Shown one piece after another: positions 44,844-55,802 of a stretch of DNA of 64,000 nt. Source of the stretch: Acinetobacter sp. ANC 3813 (GTDB lineage Bacteria; Pseudomonadota; Gammaproteobacteria; Pseudomonadales; Moraxellaceae); NCBI RefSeq assembly GCF_002135435.1, contig NZ_NEGK01000010.1, positions 100,861 through 164,860 of the forward strand, in the 5' to 3' direction. Both the position numbers and the translations under genes were made by a program. The notes under the pieces are model-generated. The model worked only from the letters and a program-made list of their open reading frames with translations. It did no database searches and was not told the origin of the DNA. Each line of letters starts with the position of its first letter. Position 1 is the first letter of the stretch.

Positions 44844-46529
44844 TTATACATCTAAATTTAGATCGGTAACTGCTCCTTTCTCAGCCCCTGAAGTTAATTT
44901 TGCAAACTTTGCCAAGGCACCGTGGGTATAATTTGGCTTAGGTTTGACCCAAGCGGCCTTGCGCGCGGCGATTTCTTCCTCTGGCACATGCCAAGTCATT
45001 TCACGGGTTTCGGCGTTAATTGAAATTCTATCGCCATTTTTCACTAAGCCGATCGGGCCGCCTTCATAGGCTTCTGGCGTGACATGGCCAATCACAAAAC
45101 CGTGACTGCCGCCTGAAAACCGCCCATCGGTCAGCAGCGCGACAGACTTGCCCAAGCCTTTGCCAATGATGGCTGAGGTCGGCTTCAGCATCTCCGGCAT
45201 GCCCGGCCCGCCTTTCGGTCCTTCACCGCGAATCACCACCACTTCGCCTTCCTGCACTTCGCCATCCAAAATGCCGCGCATCGCGCCAATTTCACCTTCA
45301 AATACCCGCGCAGGGCCTTCAAAATAAAGACCTTCTTTGCCTGTGATTTTGGCTACCGCACCTGTCGGTGACAGATTGCCTTTCAGCACCACCAGATGCG
45401 AGTCTTTTTTGATGGGCGCATCAAAAGGCAAAATAATCTGCTGGCCTTCTGGATAGTCCTGCACATCGGCTAAATTCTCCGCCAAGGTTTTACCCGTGAC
45501 AGTCAGGCAAGAGCCGTCTAACATTCCTGCATCCAGCATGCGCTTCATCAGCGGCTGAATGCCGCCAATGGCAATCAGTTCCGACATCAGATATTTGCCC
45601 GATGGGCGCACATCCGCAACCACCGGTATGTCTTTACCTATACGGACAAAGTCATCTAAAGACAGTGCTACGCCTGCCGTATGCGCCATGGCAATCAAAT
45701 GCAGCACACCATTGGTCGATCCGCCTAAGGCGATCAGCACTTTAATCGAGTTTTCAAAAGCCGCTTTGGTCATAATGTCGCGCGGTTTAATATCGAGGCG
45801 CAGCAAATTCATCACGGCTTCACCTGCACGCTGACAGTCGGCAATTTTGTCCTCTGAGACTGCTTCCTGCGCTGAAGATCCCGGCAGGCTCATACCCAGC
45901 GCTTCAATGGCCGAAGCCATCGAGTTCGCGGTATACATGCCTCCGCACGAACCCGGCCCCGGCAGCGCCACTTCTTCAATATGCTTGACCTGAATTGCAT
46001 TGATTTCGCCTTTGGCATGCTGACCGACCGCTTCAAATACCGAAATCATGTCGGTATGCCCTGCGCCCGGCTTGATGGTGCCGCCATAAATAAACAGTCC
46101 AGGACGGTTTAAGCGGGCGAGCCCCATAATGCAGCCCGGCATGTTTTTGTCGCAGCCGCCTATCGCAATCACGCCGTCATAGGCCTGACAGCCCACCACC
46201 GCTTCAATGGAATCGGCAATGATTTCACGCGACAGCAGCGAATATTTCATACCTTCCGTACCATTGGAAATGCCGTCAGAAATAGTAATGGTATTAAAGA
46301 TAATGCCTTTGCCGCCTGCAGCATTTACACCTTGTTCAGCTTCACGCGCCAAGCCATCAATGTGCATATTGCAGGGCGTAACATTGGCCCAAGTCGATGC
46401 AATGCCAATAAACGGCCGCTCAAAATCTGCATCTTGAAAACCTGTTGCACGCATCATGGAACGTGCTGGCGCATTTTCTATGCCTTCATAAACTGGAGCG
46501 GAATGTTCGCGGATATTATTTTTACTCAT
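44844..46529 (-). CDS. ilvD: Dihydroxy-acid dehydratase, 561-residue form
   Basis: A 561-residue ILVD/EDD family enzyme, converting 2,3-dihydroxy-isovalerate or methylvalerate to the 2-keto acid in valine and isoleucine synthesis. Iron-sulfur cysteines are in [10 protein letters not shown] near residue 124 and [16 protein letters not shown] near 195. [20 protein letters not shown] near 470 carries the catalytic serine region. The length matches the shorter, [2Fe-2S]-type subfamily. The ATG at 46529 has AAGGAAG upstream. A second paralogue lies 668 bases upstream on the same strand. Confidence 0.92.
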   Translation of the reverse strand: MSKNNIREHSAPVYEGIENAPARSMMRATGFQDADFERPFIGIASTWANVTPCNMHIDGLAREAEQGVNAAGGKGIIFNTITISDGISNGTEGMKYSLLSREIIADSIEAVVGCQAYDGVIAIGGCDKNMPGCIMGLARLNRPGLFIYGGTIKPGAGHTDMISVFEAVGQHAKGEINAIQVKHIEEVALPGPGSCGGMYTANSMASAIEALGMSLPGSSAQEAVSEDKIADCQRAGEAVMNLLRLDIKPRDIMTKAAFENSIKVLIALGGSTNGVLHLIAMAHTAGVALSLDDFVRIGKDIPVVADVRPSGKYLMSELIAIGGIQPLMKRMLDAGMLDGSCLTVTGKTLAENLADVQDYPEGQQIILPFDAPIKKDSHLVVLKGNLSPTGAVAKITGKEGLYFEGPARVFEGEIGAMRGILDGEVQEGEVVVIRGEGPKGGPGMPEMLKPTSAIIGKGLGKSVALLTDGRFSGGSHGFVIGHVTPEAYEGGPIGLVKNGDRISINAETREMTWHVPEEEIAARKAAWVKPKPNYTHGALAKFAKLTSGAEKGAVTDLNLDV

Positions 46530-46589
46530 TGTTCTTCCTTGGCGATGGCTGATTTACGGCTTCAGCTTTTGGCGGATTCTTTTGAATTT

Positions 46590-46617
46590 ATTGTATAGAA
46601 AGCAGTCGGCATGTAAA
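46590..46617 (-). promoter_or_regulatory. Candidate sigma70 promoter of the 561-residue ilvD
   Basis: On the minus strand: -35 TTTACA (46612-46617), a 16-base spacer and -10 TACAAT (46590-46595), about 60 bases upstream of the start codon. Confidence 0.55.
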
Positions 46618-47150
46618 AGAAATTACATCCCAACATAAAAAGATTTTCGTGCATTCAATGCTATTCAAGCACATGGCAAAGCCATATAAGGCCTATGAGA
46701 AGATTTGAATAAAGGGAGAATTTTTCATATAAATCCACTCCCGAGCCCTCTCCTTTAAAAAGTAAGGAAATGCCTATATAAAGCCATATAATTTATAGTT
46801 ACTATTCAAGGTTGTGATCTTTGGTTCTATTTTTAATAAGATCAAGAGTTTTAAAATAAAAACTAATTGCTCATTATTTCATTAAAAAGCTGGTTACAAC
46901 GGAGTCTTATTTCTATAAAAGCAAATTTTCAGAGCTCGTATGTTACTTTTGTTTTGGCAAAATGAGAGGCGAAGCTTCGCAAGGAAACCATCTAGCGGTG
47001 CAATGCACCTCACCGACAAAATTCGGCAACTGTTTTCAACCAAAAGAATGACCGCAGAAACATTCACTTTTAAATTACCGTTTGCCTCAAACAGTTACGG
47101 ATGACATTTCCTCGTATCCAATGCAATGCGATTTTTCTACATAAAAATTA

Positions 47151-47178
47151 AAAAAAGCACCCCATTTGGAGTGCTTTT
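47151..47178 (-). terminator. Terminator after the second ilvD gene
   Basis: On the minus strand AAAAGCACTCC pairs with GGGGTGCTTTT around AAAT, followed by a T tract, 20 bases after the stop codon. One G-T pair is in the stem. Confidence 0.87.
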
Positions 47179-47197
47179 CTATTTAGAAATCTAAAGC

Positions 47198-49027
47198 TTA
47201 GATTTCACGTACCGCACCTTTCGCCGCACTCGTCGTATGCATTGCATAGGCTTTTAATGCTTTTGAAATTTTACGTGGACGTTCTTCAGCTGGTTTCCAG
47301 CCTTTCGCTTCTTGCGCTGCACGGCGTTCAGCCATAACTGAGTCTTCTACCGCCAAATGAATGGTACGGTTTGGAATATCAATTTCGATACGGTCGCCAT
47401 CTTCAACCAAACCAATTGCACCGCCTTCAGCTGCTTCCGGAGAAACGTGACCAATTGAAAGACCTGATGAACCGCCAGAGAAACGGCCATCGGTGACAAG
47501 CGCACAATCTTTACCCAAACCTTTAGATTTTAAGTAACTGGTTGGATAAAGCATTTCTTGCATACCCGGACCGCCGCGTGGACCTTCGTAACGGATCACA
47601 ACTACATCACCTGCCGTAATTTTACCGCCTAAAATCGCTTCTACTGCAGAGTCTTGGCTTTCAAATACACGTGCTGTGCCATTGAATTTCAGAATAGAAT
47701 CATCCACACCTGCTGTTTTTACGATACAGCCATCCAATGCGATATTGCCGTAAAGTACGGCCAAGCCACCGTCTTGCGAGAATGCATGTTCAACATTACG
47801 GATCACACCATTTTCACGGTCGCCATCTAAACGTGTGTAGTACCGATCTTGTGAGAATGCTGTTTGAGTGGGTACACCGCCCGGTGCTGATTTGAAGAAG
47901 TTATAAACCTCTTCGTCTTCAGTACGGATAATATCCCACTTATCTAAAGCATCTTTTAAGGTTGCTTCATGCACTGTAGGTACAGACGTATCGAGTAAGC
48001 CGCCACGGTCTAATTCACCAAGAATTGACATGATACCGCCTGCACGGTGGATGTCTTCCATATGGACATTTTTAACCGCAGGTGCCACTTTACACAGCAC
48101 TGGAACTTTACGCGATAAACGATCGATATCATCCATGGTGAAGTCAACTTCTGCTTCGTGTGCAGCAGCCAATAAATGAAGAACCGTGTTGGTTGAACCA
48201 CCCATCGCGATGTCTAAAGTCATGGCATTTTCATACGATGCTTTCGTCGCAACATTACGCGGCAATACGCTGTAATCATTTTGCTCATAATGACGCTTGG
48301 TGATTTCAACGATCAATTGGCCTGCTTTTTCGAATAATTTTTTACGGTTGGCATGCGTTGCAAGCGTAGAGCCATTACCCGGCAAAGATAAACCTAAAGC
48401 TTCGGTTAAGCAGTTCATTGAGTTGGCAGTGAACATGCCTGAACATGAACCGCATGTTGGACATGCAGAACGTTCGTATGCTTTCACTTCTTCGTCTGTG
48501 TAGTTGTCATCTGCCGCCACGATCATCGCATCAACAAGGTCAATCGCCTGTTCATTACCGCGGATTTGGACTTTACCCGCTTCCATCGGGCCGCCAGAGA
48601 CAAACACCACGGGGATGTTCAAGCGCATTGAAGCCATGAGCATTCCCGGTGTGATTTTGTCGCAGTTTGAAATACATACCATTGCGTCAGCACAGTGCGC
48701 ATTGACCATGTATTCAACTGAATCTGCGATCAAATCACGTGAAGGCAATGAATACAGCATGCCGTCGTGCCCCATGGCAATGCCGTCATCGACCGCAATG
48801 GTATTGAATTCTTTAGCGACACCGCCTGCCTGTTCAATTTGACGCGCCACGAGCTGACCTAAGTCTTTCAGATGGACGTGACCGGGCACAAACTGGGTAA
48901 ATGAGTTCACTACTGCAATAATCGGTTTGCCGAAGTCTTCATCTTTCATCCCGGTTGCGCGCCATAAGCCGCGTGCACCCGCCATATTTCTTCCGTGTGT
49001 CGATGTTTTTGAACGATAGTCAGGCAT
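47198..49027 (-). CDS. ilvD: Dihydroxy-acid dehydratase, 609-residue form
   Basis: A 609-residue ILVD enzyme of the E. coli type (616 residues). It begins [20 protein letters not shown], a signature of this subfamily. The cluster cysteines are in [13 protein letters not shown] near residue 122 and [16 protein letters not shown] near 195. [20 protein letters not shown] near 510 is the active-site loop. It is the likely main branched-chain amino acid dehydratase with a [4Fe-4S] cluster. The two paralogues differ in length and cluster environment, so they are distinct subfamilies rather than a recent duplication. Confidence 0.94.
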   Translation of the reverse strand: MPDYRSKTSTHGRNMAGARGLWRATGMKDEDFGKPIIAVVNSFTQFVPGHVHLKDLGQLVARQIEQAGGVAKEFNTIAVDDGIAMGHDGMLYSLPSRDLIADSVEYMVNAHCADAMVCISNCDKITPGMLMASMRLNIPVVFVSGGPMEAGKVQIRGNEQAIDLVDAMIVAADDNYTDEEVKAYERSACPTCGSCSGMFTANSMNCLTEALGLSLPGNGSTLATHANRKKLFEKAGQLIVEITKRHYEQNDYSVLPRNVATKASYENAMTLDIAMGGSTNTVLHLLAAAHEAEVDFTMDDIDRLSRKVPVLCKVAPAVKNVHMEDIHRAGGIMSILGELDRGGLLDTSVPTVHEATLKDALDKWDIIRTEDEEVYNFFKSAPGGVPTQTAFSQDRYYTRLDGDRENGVIRNVEHAFSQDGGLAVLYGNIALDGCIVKTAGVDDSILKFNGTARVFESQDSAVEAILGGKITAGDVVVIRYEGPRGGPGMQEMLYPTSYLKSKGLGKDCALVTDGRFSGGSSGLSIGHVSPEAAEGGAIGLVEDGDRIEIDIPNRTIHLAVEDSVMAERRAAQEAKGWKPAEERPRKISKALKAYAMHTTSAAKGAVREI

Positions 49028-49529
49028 TGTATTTTTCCAACAAAGTTTGAGCTTGAAATGAATCCCGAAGATTCATTCTGGCTAAATCATACTGATGATG
49101 AGCGTTAAATCAGCCGAAAATTGCGTCTATCATACACCAAGTCACTGTTTTTCATGATGACCTGAGAGATATCTTTACAGGCGCGGCGCGCTTGCATTTA
49201 TTCGGCTATCTGACTGCAAAAATCTTTTTACTGAGGGCTACTATAACGCCATAGGCTTCTGGGCAATACAAAACTTTCATGAATAATTTTTACAATTTGC
49301 ATGAGTTTTATTTATATGATTTTTTATCATTTCAGTACAAAAGCATTCCGTAGCATGCTTGTTAATGTTGAGGCTACTTTACCCGCACACAATCATACAT
49401 CTCGCTACGTTTATCAAAGACCATGCGCTTGCACATGCAAAACAAGAATTTTTTACCATTTTCATTCCATCATAAAAAAAGCCATCTTCTGCACAACAAT
49501 ACAAAAGATGGCTTTTAATTTTTGCCCGT
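49028..49529. other. 502-base non-coding region between tpgA and ilvD
   Basis: It holds the upstream region of the 609-residue ilvD at its right-hand minus-strand side (49028 onward) and the tpgA terminator at 49474-49517. A plus-strand reading frame at 49301-49540 overlaps that terminator and has no recognisable homology or ribosome binding site. Nothing else was seen. Confidence 0.6.
49474..49517 (-). terminator. Terminator after tpgA
   Basis: On the minus strand AAAAGCCATCTT pairs with AAGATGGCTTTT around an 18-20-base loop, followed by a T tract, 12 bases after the tpgA stop. Confidence 0.85.
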
Positions 49530-50336
49530 TTACCAGCTAATATTTACACGGCGGTTCGGTGCTAAACATGCCACAGTTGCTGTCGATTTTGTTTGGCCTT
49601 CACATTCTTTATAAAGACGTGTCGCCCCGTTGGCATCCACTTTAATACTGTTTACTGCCACACCATTTTTCGCCAGCAAAACAGCCACGGTATTGGCTCG
49701 CTGTGCAGACAATGCTTGGTTGTAAGTAAAATTACCTAGTTTGTCAGCATAACCCGTAATCGTGACTTGCTTACTGCCCGATTGTTTAATTGCATCCGCA
49801 ATTTCTTCAACACGGCTATAATCACGGTTAATTGCAGGTTCGTTATAACGGTCAAAAGCAAATAATACGCTTGCTTGTGCCGCTTGAATATCTAAACCAC
49901 CCGCCACCAAGGCATTTGAATCATTGTTGGCCCCATATTGCGCCAAGCCCTGACATGCCTCACCTTTCCAATAATACGCTTTGGCTAAGTAGTCTTTATC
50001 AAAATCAATGCGCAGCTGGCAGCGTTTGTAGCTTTGCGTTTCAGGTACACGAATGTCTAAAACATAGTTCCATTCACGGACAAAAAACAAGCCTTCACTA
50101 AAATGTGGGTGACCTAAAATATAACGGATTTGGTCTTTGGTTAAACCCACGTCTAAACGTTTCACTTGCGCATATTCAAAGCGCTGAACCTGATCTAAAT
50201 AACTGTCTTTCACTTCTGGAAAATCGATCGTATCATCTGCCATGTTTAGGTTTAACTGTTCCGCAGCCCAAACAGGTGTACTTAGCGCTAAACCCACGAT
50301 TGCTGAGCCCAACAGGCTTTTTAACATTGTGTTCAT
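49530..50336 (-). CDS. tpgA: TpgA-like OmpA-family partner of the trimeric autotransporter
   Basis: A 268-residue envelope protein. A signal peptide ([21 protein letters not shown]) is followed by an SmpA/OmlA (BamE-like) region, [20 protein letters not shown] near residue 65. A C-terminal OmpA peptidoglycan-binding domain follows, with [20 protein letters not shown] and [18 protein letters not shown] near 195-225. This architecture and its position just downstream of a trimeric autotransporter match TpgA, described with AtaA of Acinetobacter sp. Tol 5, which links the adhesin anchor to peptidoglycan. The gap to the adhesin is 75 bases, so they are probably one operon. Confidence 0.87.
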   Translation of the reverse strand: MNTMLKSLLGSAIVGLALSTPVWAAEQLNLNMADDTIDFPEVKDSYLDQVQRFEYAQVKRLDVGLTKDQIRYILGHPHFSEGLFFVREWNYVLDIRVPETQSYKRCQLRIDFDKDYLAKAYYWKGEACQGLAQYGANNDSNALVAGGLDIQAAQASVLFAFDRYNEPAINRDYSRVEEIADAIKQSGSKQVTITGYADKLGNFTYNQALSAQRANTVAVLLAKNGVAVNSIKVDANGATRLYKECEGQTKSTATVACLAPNRRVNISW

Positions 50337-50411
50337 TGTCTTCTCAATATTTATATATGCAATAAAAGAACAAGAGAGAAAGAGAGAGTTCCCTCTTTCC
50401 CGTCTAGTGTA

Positions 50412-53400
50412 TTAATCAATCACGCCACTGATACCAATACGAACACTCGGATCACCTTGTGATGCTGAAGCAATACCGCCTGTTAATGACCAACGACCGT
50501 TGTCCGCAGTCTTACGCAAGGTCACACCCACGGCATTTTCACCACCGTGATAGGCCGCACCCGCAGCATAGGTGTATTTGCCTGGAATGTACGGTGCTGT
50601 TTCAAGCGCCATTGCGGCTGCAATACCCGCATTGGCGCGTTTTTCAACATCATTAATGCGTTGATTGTTATCATGGAACGCTTGCTGTAACTGATCGCCT
50701 AAATTGGTAATACGATCGCCCAGTACTTGATCTGCATCATTTAAGGCACCCAATGCATCACCGACATTGTTGTAAGAACCACCGTTGACTTGATAGTTTG
50801 GCGCATCAAAACTTTGCGTAATGTTGTTATAACCCGCACCGCCACCTAAAGAGTTCGCAATGTATTGATTAGTAGTATTCAACTGCGAGCCATTTACGGC
50901 TTGAGTAGATGATGCGCTGATATCGCCTTTGGCCACACCACTCACCACTTTATTACCCGCATTAATACCTGAAGATGTAATTGATGGCCCATCTTTAATG
51001 CTTAAGCCATTCGTATCAATCGTGGTATTGCCAGCAACCACCTTATCAGCATTCACTTGTTTAGCGGTTACACTGTTCAGCGTAATATCATCCGCTGTGG
51101 ACACCGTATAGTTGGTGCTGCCATCTGTATTTGAATTGCTCACAACTTTAATGTTGCTGCCTTCACTCACAGTCGATTTAGACTGCACTGCATTTTTATT
51201 TACGGCTGCAATCGCATCATTGATATTGCTTTCGCCTGTACCGCCAATATTGCTTAAGTTACCCGCAGGATCATAAGCACCCACACCCATCATGTCGTGA
51301 ATTTGACCGCCATTCACTGCATCTTTTGAACCTGAAGCAATTGTACCGGCACTCACGTTGGTAACTTTGCTATCACCTGCATCAATACCGTTTTTGGTCA
51401 CACTTGGGCCACCAGCAATGGTTAAACCATTGTCAGTTACTTTTGTATCACCCGTCGTTAAGCTACCATTGGCACCTAAGTTCTGATCTTTATTCAGATT
51501 AACCGTGATGTTATTACCGTTATTGCTAATGTTGACATTACCGTCAGTATTCGCGAAATCTACAGTATTACCCGGTTTTACATTACTTGCTGTACCGCCA
51601 TTGGTGCTGACATTCCAGCCTTGATTGGCATTGGCTGCAGCATTATTGACTGATTGAATTGCATCATGAATGTTGTTTGCGCCCGTACCGCCGATATCAG
51701 ATGCTGTGATATTACCTGTATTTGGATTAATGGTAGTGTTGCCGCCAATGATATTGGCGACGTTGTTTTGTGCGTTATACAACTGACTACCATTCACCGC
51801 ATCTTTTGATGCTGATGATACTTCACCATCTGCAACACTCGTAATGACTGTATTACCTGCATTGATGCCCGCATAGCTAATGCTTGGTCCGGCAATAATG
51901 ATGCCACCATTTTCATCCAGTGTTTGGAAACTCAACCCTGTACCGTTGATAATCGTACCACCAGCATTGACCGAATCGACGGTTAAATCAGGATTCAATG
52001 CAAAATCAATGGTATTGCCTGATTTGGTTACGGTCAGGTTTTGCTCAGTAGATGCTGTACCAATATCAAGCGTATCGCCAGCAACAACAGCAGCCGTATT
52101 GGTACCGTTTGAACTTAGGCTAAATCCTTGTTCCAATGCATTAATATTTTTATTAATAATGCTGTCCAAACGTGAGTCTAGCGTATACAACTGGCTACCA
52201 TTCACCGCATCTGTAGATGTTGCACTAACTGAACCATTGGCTACATTGGTGATTTTTTTATTGCCAGCATTAATTCCAGACACCAATATACTTGGGCCAC
52301 CAGTAATACTTAAACCCTGATTATTCAGTACGCTATTACCCGCTTTTAATGACGTCACATCTAAATTATCAGCGGTTGCAACTTTATAATCACTGCTACC
52401 GTCTGCATTTTTAGTTTCAGTCACCACCATGTTTTTGCCTTGGCTCACCTTTGTTTTAGCCGCAGCCACAGCTTCATCAATGGTGTTTTTACCTGTACCG
52501 CCAATATTAGATGTACTGAGATTGCCTGTGTTTGGATCAATGGTGGTATTACCGCCAATGATATTCGCAACATTGTTTTGTGCGTTATACAACTGGCTGC
52601 CATTCACGGCATCTTTCGATGCTGATGAAACCGCGCCATTGGCCACATTACTAATCTTTTTGTTGCCCGCATCAATACCAGATACAAGCACACTTGGACC
52701 GCCAGCAATCGTTAAACCTGTATTATTGATTAACGTATTGCCTGCTTTTAATGAAGTAACATCTAAATTGTCTGCGGTTGCGACTTCATAGTTGGTACTG
52801 CCATCTGTATTTTGAGTGGCAGTCACTTCCATATTTTTGCCTTTGCTCACCGTTGTTTTGGCTGCTGCTACGGCTTCACTGATGGTACTTTTACCTGTAC
52901 CACCAATGTTTGAAGTACTAATATTGCCTGTGTTCGGGTCAATGGTGGTATTACCGCCAATGACATTCGCAACATTGCTTTGTGCATTATACAACTGGCT
53001 ACCATTCACGGCATCTTTCGATGCTGATGACACCGCGCCATTGGCCACATTGGTGATTTTTTTATCACCCGCATCAATACCATTTAAACCAATACTTGGA
53101 CCTGTAGCAATTGGGTTGCCGTTTGCATCTTGTCCCACAAAGCTCAGACCATTTTGATTTAACAAGGTACCACCAGCGGTCACAGAGTTAATATCCAAAT
53201 CGGGATTCAATGCAAAAGTGATGCTGTTGCCCACTTTCTGCGCTGTCAAATTTCTTTCAGTGGCAGCTGTCCCAATATCAATGGTGTCTTGATCCATAAT
53301 GGTGGACTTAGCATTGCCATTTGAGCTTAATGAAATTTGAGGTTTCGCTGCATCCAAAGCATTAATAATCGTAGAATCCAACTGATCTTTGAGTGCGAAA

Positions 53401-55802
53401 AGTTGACTACCATTAATGGCATCACTAGATGTTGCATTAACTGCGCCATTCGCCACATTAGTGATTTTTTTATCACCCGCATCGATGCCTGTTGCTAAAA
53501 CACTTGGGCCACCAACAATGCTTAGACCATTGTTATTGATTACAGTATTACCTGCTTTAAGTGATGTAACGTCTAAGTTTTCTGCAGTTGCAACTTCATA
53601 GTTTGTGCTCCCATCTGTATTTTGAGTGGCAGTCACTTCCATATTTTTGCCTTTGCTCACCGTTGTTTTGGCTGCTGCTACGGCTTCACTGATGGTATTT
53701 TTACCTGTACCGCCAATGTTTGAAGTGCTGATATTGCCATTTGCATCAACAACAGTATTGCCACCAATGACATTCGCTACGTTGCTTTGCGCACCATATA
53801 GCTGACTGCCATTCACGGCATCTTTCGATGTTGATGTCACAGCACCATTCGCCACACTGCTAATCTTTTTGTTGCCCGCGTCAATACCCGAAGCAAGCAC
53901 ACTTGGACCACCAACAATGCTTAGGCCATTGTTATTGATTACAGTATTACCTGCTTTAAGTGACGTAACGTCTAAGTTTTCTGCAGTTGCAACTTCATAG
54001 TTTGTGCTCCCATCTGTATTTTGAGTGGCAGTCACTTCCATATTTTTGCCTTTGCTCACCGTTGTTTTGGCTGCTGCTACGGCTTCAGAAATGGTATTTT
54101 TACCTGTACCACCAATGTTTGAAGTGCTTATATTGCCATTTGCATCAACAACAGTATTGCCACCAATGACATTCGCCACGTTGCTTTGCGCACCATATAG
54201 CAGACTGCCATTCACGGCATCTTTCGATGTTGATGTCACAGCACCATTCGCCACATTGGTGATTTTTTTATCACCCGCATCGATGCCTGTTGCTAAAACA
54301 CTTGGGCCACCATTTGCAATAGTTAAACCATTGCTGGTTAAAGTGCTGTCACCTACGGTTAAGCCTTGTGCATTTAAGGTATTACCGCCTGCCGTAATGC
54401 TGTTGGCGACATTAATATCATCACTTAAACGAATTTGAATTTGCCCATTGGTCACTTGTGTTTCAATATTTGTATCAGCACCCACAACCTCAACAGCTTC
54501 GCCTAACGCTTTTTGAACTGTTCGGCCATCTTGTGCTTTCAGTGCAAAACCTTTATTGGCTGTATCTAAAGCAGCTTGTGCTTTGTTATCTGTTTTAAAT
54601 AACTGACTACCATTGACTGCATCTTTAGATGATGCATCAATATCACCATTGGCAACATTGGTCACTTTTTTGTTGCCTGCATCAATGCCAGAAGCCAGTA
54701 CACTTGGGCCACCATCAATTGCTAAACCATTGTTATTCAGCGTAGTATTTCCAGCAGTTACAGACGTTACATTTAAATTATCTGCTGTCGCAACTTCATA
54801 GTTGGTGCTACCATCTGCATTTTGAGTCGTCGTTAGCTCAATATTTTTGCCTTTACTGACGGTCGTTTTCGCTATAGTAGCAGCTTTTTTCAGCTGTGAA
54901 ACATTGACTGCATCTGTATCTGAAGAACCAGCACTTACACCCGTAATACGGCGATCACCAATATTCATTTCGCCTTTGGCCGTGCCTCCAACCAAATAGG
55001 CTTGATTTGATAATGTTTGACTATTCGCATTTGATCCTGAACCAATAGCAATAGAGTCTTTATTATTTGCTACCGCACCATTACCGATGGCAATTGAGTT
55101 AGATGCAGCTTGTACAACTTTAGAATTTGTACCCAATGAAATACTTTGCTCAGCTTCTGCTTTTGAAATAGCACCAATAGCCAACGCGCCGCCACCAGAG
55201 GCATTTGCGTAGACCCCCAATGCAGAACTTGCGTTACCACTTGCAGTTGAGGTCATACCCAAAGCTGTCGAGAAATTACCAGAGGCCGCAGACTGCGTAC
55301 CCATTGCAGTCGCGCCTGCACCACTCGCAGTGGTTGCACGGTAACTGCCGCCTGTTGCGTTACCCGCAACCAAACGAACGCCGGTTAATGCCTCATAAGA
55401 GTCGTTAACGGCCTTATCATTCGCAATACGGTCAATATCATCACCGCCAATAGCAATAGCTGAATTACCTGATGCAATAACATTAGCACCTAAAGCGACC
55501 GATTGGTCACCACTTGCTGTTGTTGAATAACCAATTGCAACTGATTGATTTGCGCCAGTGACAGAACTGGCTGTATTAGCGCTTGTACCAATCGCAATTG
55601 AATTGGTTGTTGCTGCATTGCCGCCACCAGCGTTATATGAAGCGGCTCCGGCTCCAGAAGAAAATGTCAGACCGACCACTAAAGGCAGAATCACTGACTT
55701 CATATTTTTTGATTTCGTTTTTGAACAGCCTCTCGCTAATTCCGAAACCGCAGTCCATGTGCCTAATGTCACATTCCAAACAACTTTATAGACTTTATTC
55801 AT
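50412..55802 (-). CDS. Trimeric autotransporter adhesin (Ata/AtaA family)
   Basis: A 1796-residue type Vc secreted adhesin. An extended signal peptide (MNKVYKVVWNVTLGTWTAVS, then a hydrophobic core ending near residue 53) leads into a YadA-like head. The head has repeated SVAIGYSTTASGDQSVALG-type units (about 55-280). A neck (DAVNVSQLKKA) starts a long stalk holding ten further neck-like segments of the DAVNGSQL type. A C-terminal coiled coil and YadA anchor (about 1705-1796) forms the beta-barrel, ending IGISGVID. Two nearly identical 133-residue stalk units lie at DNA 53501-54298. It is half the length of Tol 5 AtaA, so it is a shorter variant. The role is adhesion and biofilm formation on the cell surface. 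Confidence 0.93.
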   Translation of the reverse strand: MNKVYKVVWNVTLGTWTAVSELARGCSKTKSKNMKSVILPLVVGLTFSSGAGAASYNAGGGNAATTNSIAIGTSANTASSVTGANQSVAIGYSTTASGDQSVALGANVIASGNSAIAIGGDDIDRIANDKAVNDSYEALTGVRLVAGNATGGSYRATTASGAGATAMGTQSAASGNFSTALGMTSTASGNASSALGVYANASGGGALAIGAISKAEAEQSISLGTNSKVVQAASNSIAIGNGAVANNKDSIAIGSGSNANSQTLSNQAYLVGGTAKGEMNIGDRRITGVSAGSSDTDAVNVSQLKKAATIAKTTVSKGKNIELTTTQNADGSTNYEVATADNLNVTSVTAGNTTLNNNGLAIDGGPSVLASGIDAGNKKVTNVANGDIDASSKDAVNGSQLFKTDNKAQAALDTANKGFALKAQDGRTVQKALGEAVEVVGADTNIETQVTNGQIQIRLSDDINVANSITAGGNTLNAQGLTVGDSTLTSNGLTIANGGPSVLATGIDAGDKKITNVANGAVTSTSKDAVNGSLLYGAQSNVANVIGGNTVVDANGNISTSNIGGTGKNTISEAVAAAKTTVSKGKNMEVTATQNTDGSTNYEVATAENLDVTSLKAGNTVINNNGLSIVGGPSVLASGIDAGNKKISSVANGAVTSTSKDAVNGSQLYGAQSNVANVIGGNTVVDANGNISTSNIGGTGKNTISEAVAAAKTTVSKGKNMEVTATQNTDGSTNYEVATAENLDVTSLKAGNTVINNNGLSIVGGPSVLATGIDAGDKKITNVANGAVNATSSDAINGSQLFALKDQLDSTIINALDAAKPQISLSSNGNAKSTIMDQDTIDIGTAATERNLTAQKVGNSITFALNPDLDINSVTAGGTLLNQNGLSFVGQDANGNPIATGPSIGLNGIDAGDKKITNVANGAVSSASKDAVNGSQLYNAQSNVANVIGGNTTIDPNTGNISTSNIGGTGKSTISEAVAAAKTTVSKGKNMEVTATQNTDGSTNYEVATADNLDVTSLKAGNTLINNTGLTIAGGPSVLVSGIDAGNKKISNVANGAVSSASKDAVNGSQLYNAQNNVANIIGGNTTIDPNTGNLSTSNIGGTGKNTIDEAVAAAKTKVSQGKNMVVTETKNADGSSDYKVATADNLDVTSLKAGNSVLNNQGLSITGGPSILVSGINAGNKKITNVANGSVSATSTDAVNGSQLYTLDSRLDSIINKNINALEQGFSLSSNGTNTAAVVAGDTLDIGTASTEQNLTVTKSGNTIDFALNPDLTVDSVNAGGTIINGTGLSFQTLDENGGIIIAGPSISYAGINAGNTVITSVADGEVSSASKDAVNGSQLYNAQNNVANIIGGNTTINPNTGNITASDIGGTGANNIHDAIQSVNNAAANANQGWNVSTNGGTASNVKPGNTVDFANTDGNVNISNNGNNITVNLNKDQNLGANGSLTTGDTKVTDNGLTIAGGPSVTKNGIDAGDSKVTNVSAGTIASGSKDAVNGGQIHDMMGVGAYDPAGNLSNIGGTGESNINDAIAAVNKNAVQSKSTVSEGSNIKVVSNSNTDGSTNYTVSTADDITLNSVTAKQVNADKVVAGNTTIDTNGLSIKDGPSITSSGINAGNKVVSGVAKGDISASSTQAVNGSQLNTTNQYIANSLGGGAGYNNITQSFDAPNYQVNGGSYNNVGDALGALNDADQVLGDRITNLGDQLQQAFHDNNQRINDVEKRANAGIAAAMALETAPYIPGKYTYAAGAAYHGGENAVGVTLRKTADNGRWSLTGGIASASQGDPSVRIGISGVID
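53501..54298 (-). repeat. Two tandem 399-bp repeats inside the adhesin gene
   Basis: The segments 53501-53899 and 53900-54298 differ at only a few scattered positions until their last 40-50 bases. Each encodes 133 residues of stalk, including ISTSNIGGTGKNTISEAVAA and the neck. A period of 399 (a multiple of 3) keeps the frame. Related, more diverged units lie around 52280-53100. Such repeats allow length variation by recombination. Confidence 0.85.

Larger units (their letters stand above)
46530..47197. other. 668-base non-coding region between the two ilvD genes
   Basis: No credible gene is seen. The end near ilvD (46530-46620) holds a promoter. The middle is AT-rich. 46960-47110 holds a GC-richer patch with two perfect palindromes, GCGAAGCTTCGC at 46969-46980 and GGTGC-AAT-GCACC at 46997-47009. 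This patch looks like the remnant of a repeated element. The end near 47197 holds the terminator of the second ilvD gene. Confidence 0.7.

Noticed and set aside
49301..49540. 79-codon plus-strand frame between ilvD and tpgA
   Set aside because: It runs through the tpgA terminator hairpin into the tpgA 3' end and has no recognisable features.
50412..55802. Regularly spaced repeats that could suggest a CRISPR array, and many antisense frames within the adhesin
   Set aside because: The repeats are long, in frame and code for stalk domains; the antisense frames arise from the repetitive composition. No cas genes are present.
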